Part shown: piece by piece, positions 55,524-64,000 of the stretch | Numbering within the stretch: position 1 is the stretch's first letter | Layout: each line of letters starts with the position of its first letter | Notes under the pieces: model-generated | What the model saw: the letters and a program-made list of their open reading frames with translations, nothing else | Told to the model about the DNA's origin: nothing | Databases searched by the model: none | From: Clarkia xantiana subsp. parviflora | Taxonomy: Eukaryota > Streptophyta > Magnoliopsida > Myrtales > Onagraceae | Length of the DNA stretch: 64,000 nt | NCBI GenBank assembly: GCA_036873135.1 | Contig: JAPTYO010000011.1 | Coordinates: forward strand, 12,619,747-12,683,746 | Direction of reading: 5' to 3' | Position numbers and translations under genes: made by a program

Positions 55524-57921
55524 ATGAGTAAGTCCACTACTCCTCTATCACAGACTCCTTTTAATTCTGACGTTGAGGATGACTTGGAGGTAGATTTGGT
55601 TTCACAAGTAGATAGTGTTTTGGGCACTGATGAGGGCGTAGTTGCTGAGCCTTCTGCTGAGGCACTGATGAGGGCGTAGTTGCTGAGCCTTCTGCTGAGG
55701 CACCTCCCGTCGAAGAGACGGAAGTGTTGGTTAGATATTACACCAACCGCTTGGATAGATCCTTGTTTGCTCTGTATGCGAGTGCTTCCGGACTTGACCC
55801 TTGTGTAGAGGCTGTTTACCCCTTTGATGCACTCTGTGATAGTAGTTTAGGAGATGCTACTCCTCCACCTATAGATTTGTCCGTCGTATATACATCTCAC
55901 GTCAGGGAGGGTTTGCGGTTTCCCTATTGCTCTGACTTGATTGAGCTTTGTAGCGGTTATGGGATTTCCCCCTTAGATCTTGCGCCCAATGGAATTCGTG
56001 TATGGACTTGCTTTAGATTGCTGTTTCACAAGCAGTCATGGAATTATTCTCCCACCCTCTTTCGCTGCTTCTATCAGCTTAAGAGTCCGGACTCTGCGGG
56101 ATTGTGTAGTGTGAAAGTACGCTGGCCGAACTTGCAAGGTGATGGGTTTGAGGAACTTGGTCTTGGTGAAGCCAAGTGGGATTCTAGTTATCGGTTGGTT
56201 GCCGTCGCGGATCGCTCTGCCGATAATTGGAGGCACCATTACTTTTTTGCTCATGATGCGGGTACGACTTGGGACGTCGAGTATATTCGGAAATCTGATC
56301 CCGCGCCTGCTTTTCGGGAACTCTCCTTGCTGGATAGGGGGGGTGATAAAGCAGATATATCACTGTCAGCGATCGCGTGGTTTTACTTGTTCACTGCGCG
56401 CGTCTGATCAGGAGTTGGTCGATGTTGGGATTCATGTGCTCCCTTCTGCGGCTTTGGTATGTTAAGAATTTTTATAACTTTTTACCGTGTTGCAATGTAG
56501 GTTGGTTTGACGGAAAAAGCTAGTCTTTGCAGACGGCAGCCGCTCGCAAGATTGCTTCTAACGGAAGGATTGTTCCATCTCTTGCTCCCGGAGCATCGGC
56601 GGCTTCCGGGCATGGAAAAGGTAAATGGTTTGAATAAACAGTCTTCCTTGTATACAGTCTTAGTTTGGTTGTAACTTTGTGTGTTATTTGCAGGTCGCAA
56701 GACGCTTGTTACTGATCGCGTTGTTGCCGCTCCTGATTCTACCAAACGGTCCACCGCTGGGACGCGTTCTTCGAGCAGTTCGAAGCGCCCGAAGACTACT
56801 GTGACCGTTCCTACTCCTTCCTGTCATAAAGGGAAGGAAGTTGACGGTTGCAAGGATGCGCTGTCTGCCCCCCGCTCGAAGGAGCGGTCCGAGGTGGAAC
56901 GTGCTCTTCCTTCTGGTATAAGCTGAACACTTGTCTGTGTGCTTTTGTGCGCTTTGTTTTTGGTTTTTGCATAACTTTAGTTGCTTTGCATGTAGTGCTC
57001 CCGCCACTTGGACGTGCGGATCTGCTTCGTCCTTTGGAAGGTGATATTTCGGATGATAAGCTGATGCCATATGTGACAGGGGATTTTACTTTCCCCAACA
57101 GTTCCCGGCTTAGCATGCCAGAAGTTGGTGTGCGTGTTCTTCATCGATACATTCCTCCTGGTGATCGACTTGTTCGGCCATCGAGTGACGAAGAGGCGCG
57201 AACCTTTGTTGAGAGATCATTATCTGGATTCACACCAGTAAGTATCTTTCTTTGCTTTGCTATGCTCGTTGTTTCCGAACATGTATGCTTATTGTCTTGT
57301 TGTTTTTAGGTTGTTTCTGACATGGTGCACATGGCCTCCTTCATGTTGGAACTTGTCCAGGAGAAGCGTGCTATTGTCGATAAAGCTGCCGCTGTGTCCA
57401 GGGAGCTTAAGAAAGCTAAGGATGAAGTGCGTCGTCTTTCTTTGAAGATGACGGATTTTGATGCCCGTTATGATTCTGATCATGCCCGCCTTGTTCAGCT
57501 TGAATCTGAGAATGTTGCCATTGAGAAGGCGATTTCTGACAATGCGGGCAAACACAAGGTTGCCTGTCGGAAAGTGCGCGAAGAGGCAATGAAGGCCGGC
57601 ATTGAGGAGGGACTTGGAAAGTTCCCTACCACTACTGAGTCTGACAGCGCGGTTACTGCTGCTGCTACGGCGAAGGCCGCTCCTATGCTTAGCGAGTTTG
57701 CTGAAGACTTTGTTCGTAGAGTGAGCATTCTTGCTCCCGGCTTTCCCTTTAACAGGTTAGGGCCGTATGCAGATTTTGCGGTTGGGCAAGTTGCCGACCT
57801 CCGTCGTTTGGATACTGCAGCAGCACAGTTTGCCTTTTTGTTAGGAGAAGACGGTGGCGACACTAATGTGCAACTTCTGCCTGTTCCGCCCAGTCCTGTC
57901 AGAGATGATGGCATTCTTTGA
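55524..57921 (+). pseudogene. Five-exon antisense gene in G, putative gypsy type transposon family
   Basis: Exons: 55524-56456, 56501-56620, 56694-56915, 56996-57237, 57310-57921. Introns 2-4 (73, 80, 72 bases) have GT...AG ends and keep the frame; intron 1 is only 44 bases and less sure. Exon 1 holds SVVYTSHVREGLRFPYCSDL and GISPLDLAPNGIRVWTCFRL, the core of Pfam's putative gypsy type transposon domain (PF04195), known in plants as an extra antisense gene of Tat elements. Exon 3 is Ser/Lys-rich. Exon 5 forms a coiled coil (EKRAIVDKAAAVSRELKKAK onward), ending PSPVRDDGIL. Start: MSKSTTPLSQ. Breaks: a 38-base tandem duplication (55623-55698), a frameshift near 56395 and one near 56530. Function unknown. 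Confidence 0.75.
55623..55698 (+). repeat. 38-base tandem duplication in exon 1
   Basis: Two identical units of 38 bases (55623-55660 and 55661-55698). As 38 is not a multiple of three it shifts the frame and creates a stop near 55675; with one unit the start region would read in frame into the conserved part. Confidence 0.95.
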
Positions 57922-58627
57922 TCTGTGCCATCTTTTGGATATGTTGAACTCGTTTCTGAGTCTGTTTGCCCCCCGGCTTCTATGTTTGGAAACATGTTGG
58001 AGTTGTTCCTTGGTTGTTGCTAGTGACTTGTTCGCTTTGAACTACGTCCTTTGAACCTGCTTTATGCATAGCAGTTTGCATGATAAATTGTTAGTAATAT
58101 TTCATACCGTTATCACTTACTGTGTTTGTTGAATGTGGATGACTAGTAACGTAGACATAGTCCCCGCAGCCGTAACCGATAGCCTCTTCTTGATTGATGA
58201 TTTGAGATGTACTCAAGATTGCTTGCATGATGCATTATGCATGTTGTCCTTCTTTCCTAGCTTGCCGCTATATATGTTGTAACCTGTCAAGTATTTCGCG
58301 TATAGCGACTTTTCTTAACAAGTAGTATATTTGAAAGGTGTTATCTTGGCTAAGCAAGATACTAGTTTATACCGTCTCTTAGTTCCACTCTAAGGCGACG
58401 TTGTACAAGACTCGACTTGTAAATTTTATGAGTTTTAAACAGGGTGCGCACCTGCCAGCGTGTATCAACCCGCGTTGGGGAAGCATACGTTAAAACATTT
58501 TGGTTTTTGAAAAAATATTTGTGATACGTGATTTCTGCATCCAGCGACCACGTAACACTTTTGAAAATATGTATTGTGATGCATGATTTCTGCGTCCAGG
58601 AATCACGCAGCACGGTTTGAAAATCTG
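57922..58627 (-). other. Non-coding segment of G between antisense gene and repeats
   Basis: No frame of note. It shares, reversed, CAACGTCGCCTTAGAGTGG and neighbours with the 216-base repeats at 48006-48535. Confidence 0.6.
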
Positions 58628-59036
58628 TAGTACGGAATTGTCATCTAACAATAGGACTTTTGCCGTAAAGTGTGAACTCTTGAACAGGAATTCATAGTAC
58701 GGGATTGTCATCTAACAAGAGGACGTTCGACGTATAGAGTGAACCCTAAACAGGAATTCATAGTATGGGATTGTCGTCTAACAAGAGGACATTCGCCATA
58801 AAGATTGAACCCTAAACAGGAATTCATAGTATGGGATTGTCGTCTAACAAGAGGACGTTCGCCATAAAGAGTGAACCCTAAACATGAATTCATAGTATGG
58901 GATTGTCGTCTAACAAGAGGACGTTCGCCATAAAGAGTGAACCCTAAACAGGAATTCTTAGTATGGAATTGTCGTCTAACAAGAGGACATTCGCCATAAA
59001 GAGTGAACCCTAAACTGGAATTCATAGTATGGGATT
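58628..59036 (-). repeat. 66-base tandem array after G gag
   Basis: Six units around ATTCATAGTATGGGATTGTC and GTCTAACAAGAGGACGTTCG. On the minus strand each unit encodes 22 residues (NSCLGFTLYGERPLVRRQSH type), five of them in one open frame of 105 codons (58708-59025) whose ATG overlaps the gag stop as ATGA. Confidence 0.9.
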
Positions 59037-60773
59037 GTCGCCTTGAACGACGAATTGCTTCAATTCTCCCTTGAGGACGAAGTTGTTAATGCGGAAACGT
59101 AGGCTGACACAGCTGTCCGTCTCGTGGCTGAAGACCTCGTGGTTTTCACACCATTTGTCTTTGTCTTTCCCTAGCGGGCCTTTTCTGAAATTGTTCGGCT
59201 CTTTCCACATGTTCGCATCCTTCATTTCCCTCAGTATCACGGACAGCGGCGCATTCAATGGAATGCAGTCAGCGAGGTTTACTTCTTTTGGCTTCTGGAA
59301 ATCTCCTTGAAAGGGCTTTTTTGGTTGAGGCTGCCAATTTCTTCCTTGCTGACCGCTTGAGGGTGGTTTTGCTTGATTCTGCTTTGGGTTTTCTTTTGCC
59401 TTTGCCGCAGAGACTTTCGCCTTGTTCTGGCTCCCGAACCTTTCGAGGTCCACGTACTCTTTAACTCTTGCGGCTAACTCTTCTAGAGTTTCAGCCGGGC
59501 GCTTTGCCATCTTTTCTGCTAGGGCATAGCCTCTTCGTCCGAGGTTTCGGATGAATGCTCGCACTATCTCTCCTTCTGTCAGGTTTCCCTGCATATCCGA
59601 GATATTCTGGTTGAAGCGAACGTAATAATCAGCGAGAGATTCTTCATTTTGCTGCTGGACGTCGTCCAGAGCATTTGTTCCTTTCAGCAATGTGTGTTCG
59701 CCCATGTATCGTTGAATGAATTTAGCCTTCAGGTTCGCCCATGAGGTGATGCTTCCGCATGGCAGCGAGAAGAACCAGTGTGCTGCAGTCCCGGCAAGAG
59801 TTTGTGCAAAGTTCATTGCGAAGTGGTGTGGGTTCTTCGTTCTGCCTAGCAGAGAAGCCTCGTGCTTCTGCACGTGTTCCACTGGATCTCCCTTTCCTTT
59901 ATAGAGTTCTCCTCCAATCCGGTACAGTGCGTCTGGGACGCGACTGTTTACAAGGTGGTCCGCGAACGGATGTGACGCCCTTTCTTCAAGCGCGTGCATA
60001 CCCTTCATCTTTTCTTCTTTCATCTTCTTCTCCACCATTTCTTCTAACATCTCGGCAGTAAACCCTTTTACAGGTGCAGCATAATCCATTGCAGGATTTC
60101 GCCGACCATTGTTGTGGTAGATGTCAGATTGATCTCTGCTTGTGGCCTGGAAGGGATCATCCCTCGTTGGCTGCTGTGAGCGGTGGTATGGGGGTTGCCT
60201 TTCATTCCTCCAATGATGGGCTCCTTGGGAAGGAGTGTATGAATGTGCAGCTTCATATCTTGCATGTTGGTTTCTGCCCTAGAATGGACCGCCTTGGCGA
60301 GTAGTGTCTTGCGACATTTCTCTTGTTGGCGCAGCGTGTTCCTGGGCGGTTGGAGGTGGTTGAGCTGCATATCCTTGATTTTTTAGTGACTCGCGGAATG
60401 CGAGTAACTCTTCCAGTGCAGCCATCATTGCTGGAGTAACGGTAGGCATCGGGTTTTCTCCCGTTCTTTGTTGTTCGCCTTGCGGCATTTCTGTCTGAAA
60501 TTCATCATCATGCATCTCTGGCTCGAAACCAGGTGGGGGTGAGCGATGCTCGTCACTTGGCTCTTGGTGGTTGTGCTGTGCGCCGGGCACATCCTCGGTT
60601 GGCATGGATGAGGCTACGGAAGTAGCTCTCGGTATGTGGGAATGTCCCGACTGTCTTCCAGCTGGCTTCTGACCTCCTGCTCTTTTGTTTGCCGGAGACT
60701 TCTTAGGACGTCCAGGCCTTTTCCTTGCATTTCTCGCGTTAACCTCTTCGGGAGGGTTGCGATCACTCGTCAT
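59022..60773 (-). pseudogene. Element G: gypsy Tat-type gag, one stop codon
   Basis: A single frame of 583 codons broken only by a TAG at 60279-60281. Start MTSDRNPPEEVNARNARKRPGRPKKS lies about 25 bases after the primer site, a very short leader. Then TPAMMAALEELLAFRESLKNQGYA, MDYAAPVKGFTAEMLEEMVEKKMKEEKM, capsid core (ASHPFADHLVN, HEASLLGRTKNPHHFAMNFAQ, AAHWFFSLP, LKAKFIQRYM, SLADYYVRFNQNISDM, EIVRAFIRNLG), basic linker, and WCENHEVFSHETDSC-type knuckle with ELKQFVVQG. Homologous to K gag but far better kept. Gag ends where the 66-base array begins; there is no pol. Confidence 0.9.
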
Positions 60774-60796
60774 GCCTTTGCGGTATGGTAGCTTTT

Positions 60797-60822
60797 GTTC
60801 GAATCACGGAGACGGTGCCAAA
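60797..60822 (-). promoter_or_regulatory. Element G: primer binding site
   Basis: On the minus strand the LTR end CGCAACA is followed by TTTGGCACCGTCTCCGTGAT, and further TCGAAC. Confidence 0.65.
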
Positions 60823-61366
60823 TGTTGCGTCCTGGCTGAACTGGGCCGAAGGAACGCGTCTGTCTAAGTGGTTGAGCGGGTTTCTGGGCTGTCACCCTTC
60901 GAGTGGAAGAGGTGTTCGTCCTATGCCGATGACGATTGTTCGGTTTTATCGCTGAGTCTCGGAAAATTCTGTGTCTCAAGAGGAGTCAGTGTCTCGGAAA
61001 ACGGATGTGTCTCAGGAAATGGCGGTCTGTGCACAAGTCTGAGCGTCTGGGGACATCTTGCTCCTATTTCTCTTCCTCGTCTTAGCCACGGATCGCTGGT
61101 TCCTGCACAAAGGTCCAGTACTAGCAAGGAGAGGGGGGTGGTGCTAGTGGAGCCCTCTCCGATGCCTAAGTCACAATAGGGCTAAAAAGGTAATCTTAGA
61201 GAGAGAAAATATTTCTAGAGAGAAGTCAGAGCTCAAAGTGCTAAAGTTGGGCAAATGAGAGGATGTGTGAAAATGGGTGGCCAAGGCCTCCTATTTATAG
61301 GCTTCCTTGGGACCGAACCCGGTTTTAGAGCGGTTTGATGACGGTTCAAAAGCAAGCGGTAACTGT
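60823..61366 (-). repeat. Element G: 5' LTR, cut by H
   Basis: Matches 53013-53552 nearly base for base, so G is young. At 61366 (after GGTAACTGT, compare GGTAACCGT in the other copy) element H is inserted; the remaining part should lie beyond the window. Confidence 0.85.
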
Positions 61367-62627
61367 TGTTAGGTTATAAAGTCTAGGTCACCGGGTCGTC
61401 AATCTAGAATTTATCTCCCACTAATGAAATGTCGGGTTCAGTTCTCCTAGGACTAGTCGTTCTGATCCATGCCCTTATACTCCCTTGGGGTAGTCGTTCT
61501 GATCCATGCCCTTCTCTTCTCTCCTTCTGACCTCCTTTCCTTCTCTCCTTCTGACCTCCTGAGGCTTGTACTTCTTACCCCTGGGGCTTGTCCTACTGCT
61601 CTATGCTCTTCTGCTTCCTTGGTTCTCTTCTCCTTGCCACCCTGCAAGAGGGGCAATACCAGGCACAGAGGGGGGGGTGGTGCCTGATGAACCCTCTCCG
61701 ATGCCTAAGTCAGTACGGTTTTAGAGAGATAAAGCTAGAGAGATGTCAGAGCAAAATTGTGCAACTTGCCAAGATGATCAAATGAATAGTGGAGGTGGGG
61801 TATTTATAGGCAACGGTGTCATTAAGGTAGCTTAATGACATCGTTAACCTTTAAACACAATTAATTATCCTTTAAACACGTAATTAAGACCTTAGGGTAC
61901 GGAGAAGGTTGGCGGAAATAAACCGAGTATGGGAGTCGCAAAATGGTGCCGGGGCCCTTGGGGCGGATGAAAAATCCGACCCCTAAGGGCAGGGACCGGG
62001 TGTCGGAACCCTCGGGGTCGGATCGAGGATCCGACCCCGAGGACTTGGGATCGGGTGAATGGGCCCGGTCAAACAAGTTTGACCGGGTGAGGGGGGTCTC
62101 CCAGTCAAACCAAGTTTGACTGGGAGCCCCCCTCCCTCTCCCCTTCCACCCGATCTCTCAATAGAGAGATCGGGTGGGGGGACCCGATCTCTCAGTTGAG
62201 AGATCGGGTGGGAGGACCCGATCTCTCAACTGAGAGATCGGGTGGGAGAGGCCCCCTCCCAGTCAAACTTTTGACTGGGAGCCTCTCCCTCCTCCCAATC
62301 TCTCAACTGAGAGATTGGGAGGGGGCCACCTCCCAATCTCTCTTACGAGAGATTGGGAGGGTCTCCACCCGGTCAAACCAAGGTTTGACCGGGTTCACCC
62401 ACCCGGTCAAACCATGGTTTGACCGGGTTCACCCACCCGGTCAAACCATGGTTTGACCGGGTCGGAAAATTCGGAAGTTCGGGGCTGGCGCGTTTTTTCT
62501 GGTTCGGACCGTTTCTTTTTGTGGGTAACATACTTGGGCCAAAAGTTTCGATTTACAATCATTAACGGGGTGATAAAAATGAAACGAATCGGAAGTCAAC
62601 GGGTTCAAATTGGGCGTATATCCATCA
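61367..62627 (-). repeat. Element H: 3' LTR with palindrome ladder
   Basis: 1261 bases, plus strand TGTTAGGTTATAAAG to GTATATCCATCA. Minus-strand TATA box TATAAATA at 61801-61808. The part 61953-62462 is filled by palindromes. Confidence 0.8.
61953..62462. repeat. Ladder of about 13 palindromes
   Basis: Inverted repeats of 22-36 bases at 61953, 62010, 62064, 62100, 62147, 62183, 62217, 62258, 62294, 62332, 62367, 62401 and 62435. Stem classes: GGGGTCGGATC, CCCGGTCAAAC, CCCAGTCAAAC, CCCGATCTCTC, CCCAATCTCTC. Spacing is mostly 34-41 bases, exactly 34 within two runs. Those at 62401-62428 and 62435-62462 are perfect 28-base palindromes. Confidence 0.95.
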
Positions 62628-63690
62628 CATGCCCCCGAGTCAACCAATGGCCTGACCCTTGATTGACTCTATTTTAGGATGGTATGACACGCGCAATTTG
62701 AAACCGGGGTTTTACCTTTCGTCTGAATGCTTACTTACCCATGGATGCGTGCCTCTGACTCTGCCCCCTGCCTTATGAGATAGAGGAATTGTAAACGTCA
62801 GAGTAGCACGAACGTGTGCCTAAGCACGCGTCCGTCTGAGGTGGGAGTAATAAATCTATCTTTGCTACAGGCGTATACTCAAAAAATACATGCTTGCATA
62901 GGAATGCAATACTGATACATCTAAGTGATTCATGCTTCAATTTCATGCCGTGATTTGCCTAAGTGGAGAAAAATTTAATTTTGGCCCAAATTTTTTTCTA
63001 AGTATGGGATACTAGAAAATATGCCTATAGGATGTTAACTAGGAGTGAACATGGACATATCATGAACATGAGGATGTGTACTAGCATACATGCAAGTAGG
63101 AACATAATGATGGGAGTGAGTAGAGACATGCTGCGATTGTAGTCATGAATGTATGCATGAATATGTATGTATGTATGTATGGATGGGTTGTGAGTATAAG
63201 CATGAGTGATGACATTGACGTACCCGTAGATGTTATCATGAATATGAGCATAAATGCAAAGGTGAGAGCATAGACCTCTCCTTTACCTGAGGGTGGGGAC
63301 TCTGCCACTCAATGGGACATAACGTTCCGCCTCCCTTGTACTAGCATGAGCATTGTCCATTAACCTCGACCTTCGGCATGTGTATCATTTTTCCTTCATT
63401 CGTTGGAGCGTGTGTATAGCTCTTGACCTTTACCCTGCAATTTGTTCCCCATAAAAGTGAGGGTGAAAAAGCTTACAATCTTTCTTCTTACCGCCGCGAG
63501 CGAAGGGGTCTATTGACATGTGTTAAGGGTTGACCCTTCCTTCGGATGTGCTGGAGCGTTGCTCCATTTGGGGAAACTAAAAGTTCGCCCTCTTCCCTTG
63601 GTGTTAAGGTTGCCCCCGTAGTAGGCGTATCTCGCCCCTCCATGAGTAAGGGTTGATCTTTGTGTTGGTTGCTTGTATAGATGACTCACT
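62628..63690. other. Element H: internal non-coding region
   Basis: Begins with the purine tract; further on there is only mixed AT-rich sequence with an ATGT microsatellite (63153-63180). No domain seen. Confidence 0.5.
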
Positions 63691-63710
63691 TTTGGGAAGC
63701 TTTCTTCTTC

Positions 63711-64000
63711 AGACAGGGAGACCGTTGAATCAGATGAGAGGGAAGGACCCTCTAGTTCTGCTTATCAGACCAAGAAATTTTCTAAGTCAGGGGTGACTGC
63801 TAATGCTTCCAGTACATTCTTTTTCCCTTCTTTTTTCTTTGTGATATACTTATGATTGTTCTCATGCTGCTTCCTTTTTGTTGTTAGAGTGTTCTTCCTT
63901 GGTTACCGAATGGTTCTTGTGGTGGGTGAGAGTTCAAGTCAATCTAAATCCAAGGCGCGGAAACCTGACTCTGAGGTCGGGCCCTCGGCTGCCGAGGAGA
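63711..64000 (+). pseudogene. Element H: possible 5' exons of an antisense gene
   Basis: After an acceptor-like TTTCTTCTTCAG at about 63711 the plus strand reads ETVESDEREGPSSSAYQTKK and KFSKSGVTANAS, followed by an intron-like T-rich stretch ending GTTGTTAG (63887), then GESSSQSKSKARKPDSEVGP at the edge. Ser/Lys/Glu-rich, like exons of G's antisense gene, and in the same place relative to the 3' LTR. No conserved domain is in view, so this is tentative. Confidence 0.35.

Larger units (their letters stand above)
53013..61366 (-). mobile_element. Element G: gag-only gypsy element with antisense gene
   Basis: LTRs at 53013-53908 (3' on the element strand) and 60823-61366 (5', cut by H). On the minus strand, in order: LTR, primer site, gag with one stop, six 66-base repeats, non-coding segment, purine tract, LTR. 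Protease, RT, RNase H and integrase are absent. On the plus strand between them lies a five-exon gene (55524-57921). Antisense extra genes near the 3' LTR are known from plant Tat elements such as Grande. Confidence 0.8.
61367..64000 (-). mobile_element. Element H: gypsy element, 3' end
   Basis: LTR 61367-62627, then (minus-strand purine tract TGACTCGGGGGCATG) an internal region that leaves the right edge. Arrangement as in G: the LTR is the 3' one and a plus-strand, exon-like antisense gene starts near 63700. Confidence 0.7.

Noticed and set aside
56457..56500. Intron 1 of the antisense gene
   Set aside because: GT...AG ends are present but 44 bases is shorter than normal plant introns and the frame does not continue cleanly; kept only as tentative within the gene entry.

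Overview
The window is nuclear DNA of a flowering plant and is made almost wholly of LTR retrotransposons stacked inside one another. Evidence: Ty1-copia domains (UBN2-type gag, DSGAT protease, WHARLGH pre-integrase motif, YVDD reverse transcriptase, RNase H) behind initiator-Met tRNA primer sites, and Ty3-gypsy Tat-type domains (gag, DGGSSAD protease, integrase). I see no intact host gene, no rRNA or tRNA gene and no CRISPR. Almost every coding region carries stops, frameshifts or insertions. The species cannot be named from this sequence.

Layout (letters are mine). 1-2979: minus-strand copia element A (5' LTR 2382-2979, leader, broken gag leaving the left edge), inserted in the gag of minus-strand gypsy element M (LTR from 3362). 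4016-5230: old minus-strand copia pol remnant N. 5842-33740: a TIR-like element O split by copia element C (6102-33434, target duplication ATATA). C carries copia element B (6389-16250) in its left LTR and the large non-coding LTR element D (20745-29893, minus) in its pol. B carries a CACTA-like insertion (9562-10916). 33961-37705: small-LTR copia element F (minus), whose LTR holds the deleted element E (34025-36678, duplication CATAG). 37892-39909: a giant fold-back element P holding a solo gypsy LTR (38740-39456, duplication ATTAT).

40567-48687: plus-strand Tat gypsy element K (LTR relic, gag, protease) cut by truncated minus-strand gypsy element L (41921-45354), then a second gag remnant (Q) and tandem repeats. 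From 48688 there is a stack of unfinished insertions: copia J (48688), into it gypsy LTR I (52808), into it gypsy G (53013), into its 5' LTR gypsy H (61367, leaves the right edge).

Points of interest: (1) all copia LTRs have an inverted repeat with an invariant TTTT centre and stems that change in a compensating way, 4-8 bases upstream of the TATA box; (2) G is a gag-only gypsy element that carries on its opposite strand a five-exon gene of the type Pfam calls putative gypsy type transposon; (3) the H LTR has a ladder of about 13 palindromes; (4) P is a near-perfect inverted repeat with arms of about 625 bases; (5) B and C have the same non-coding spacer where protease and integrase should be.
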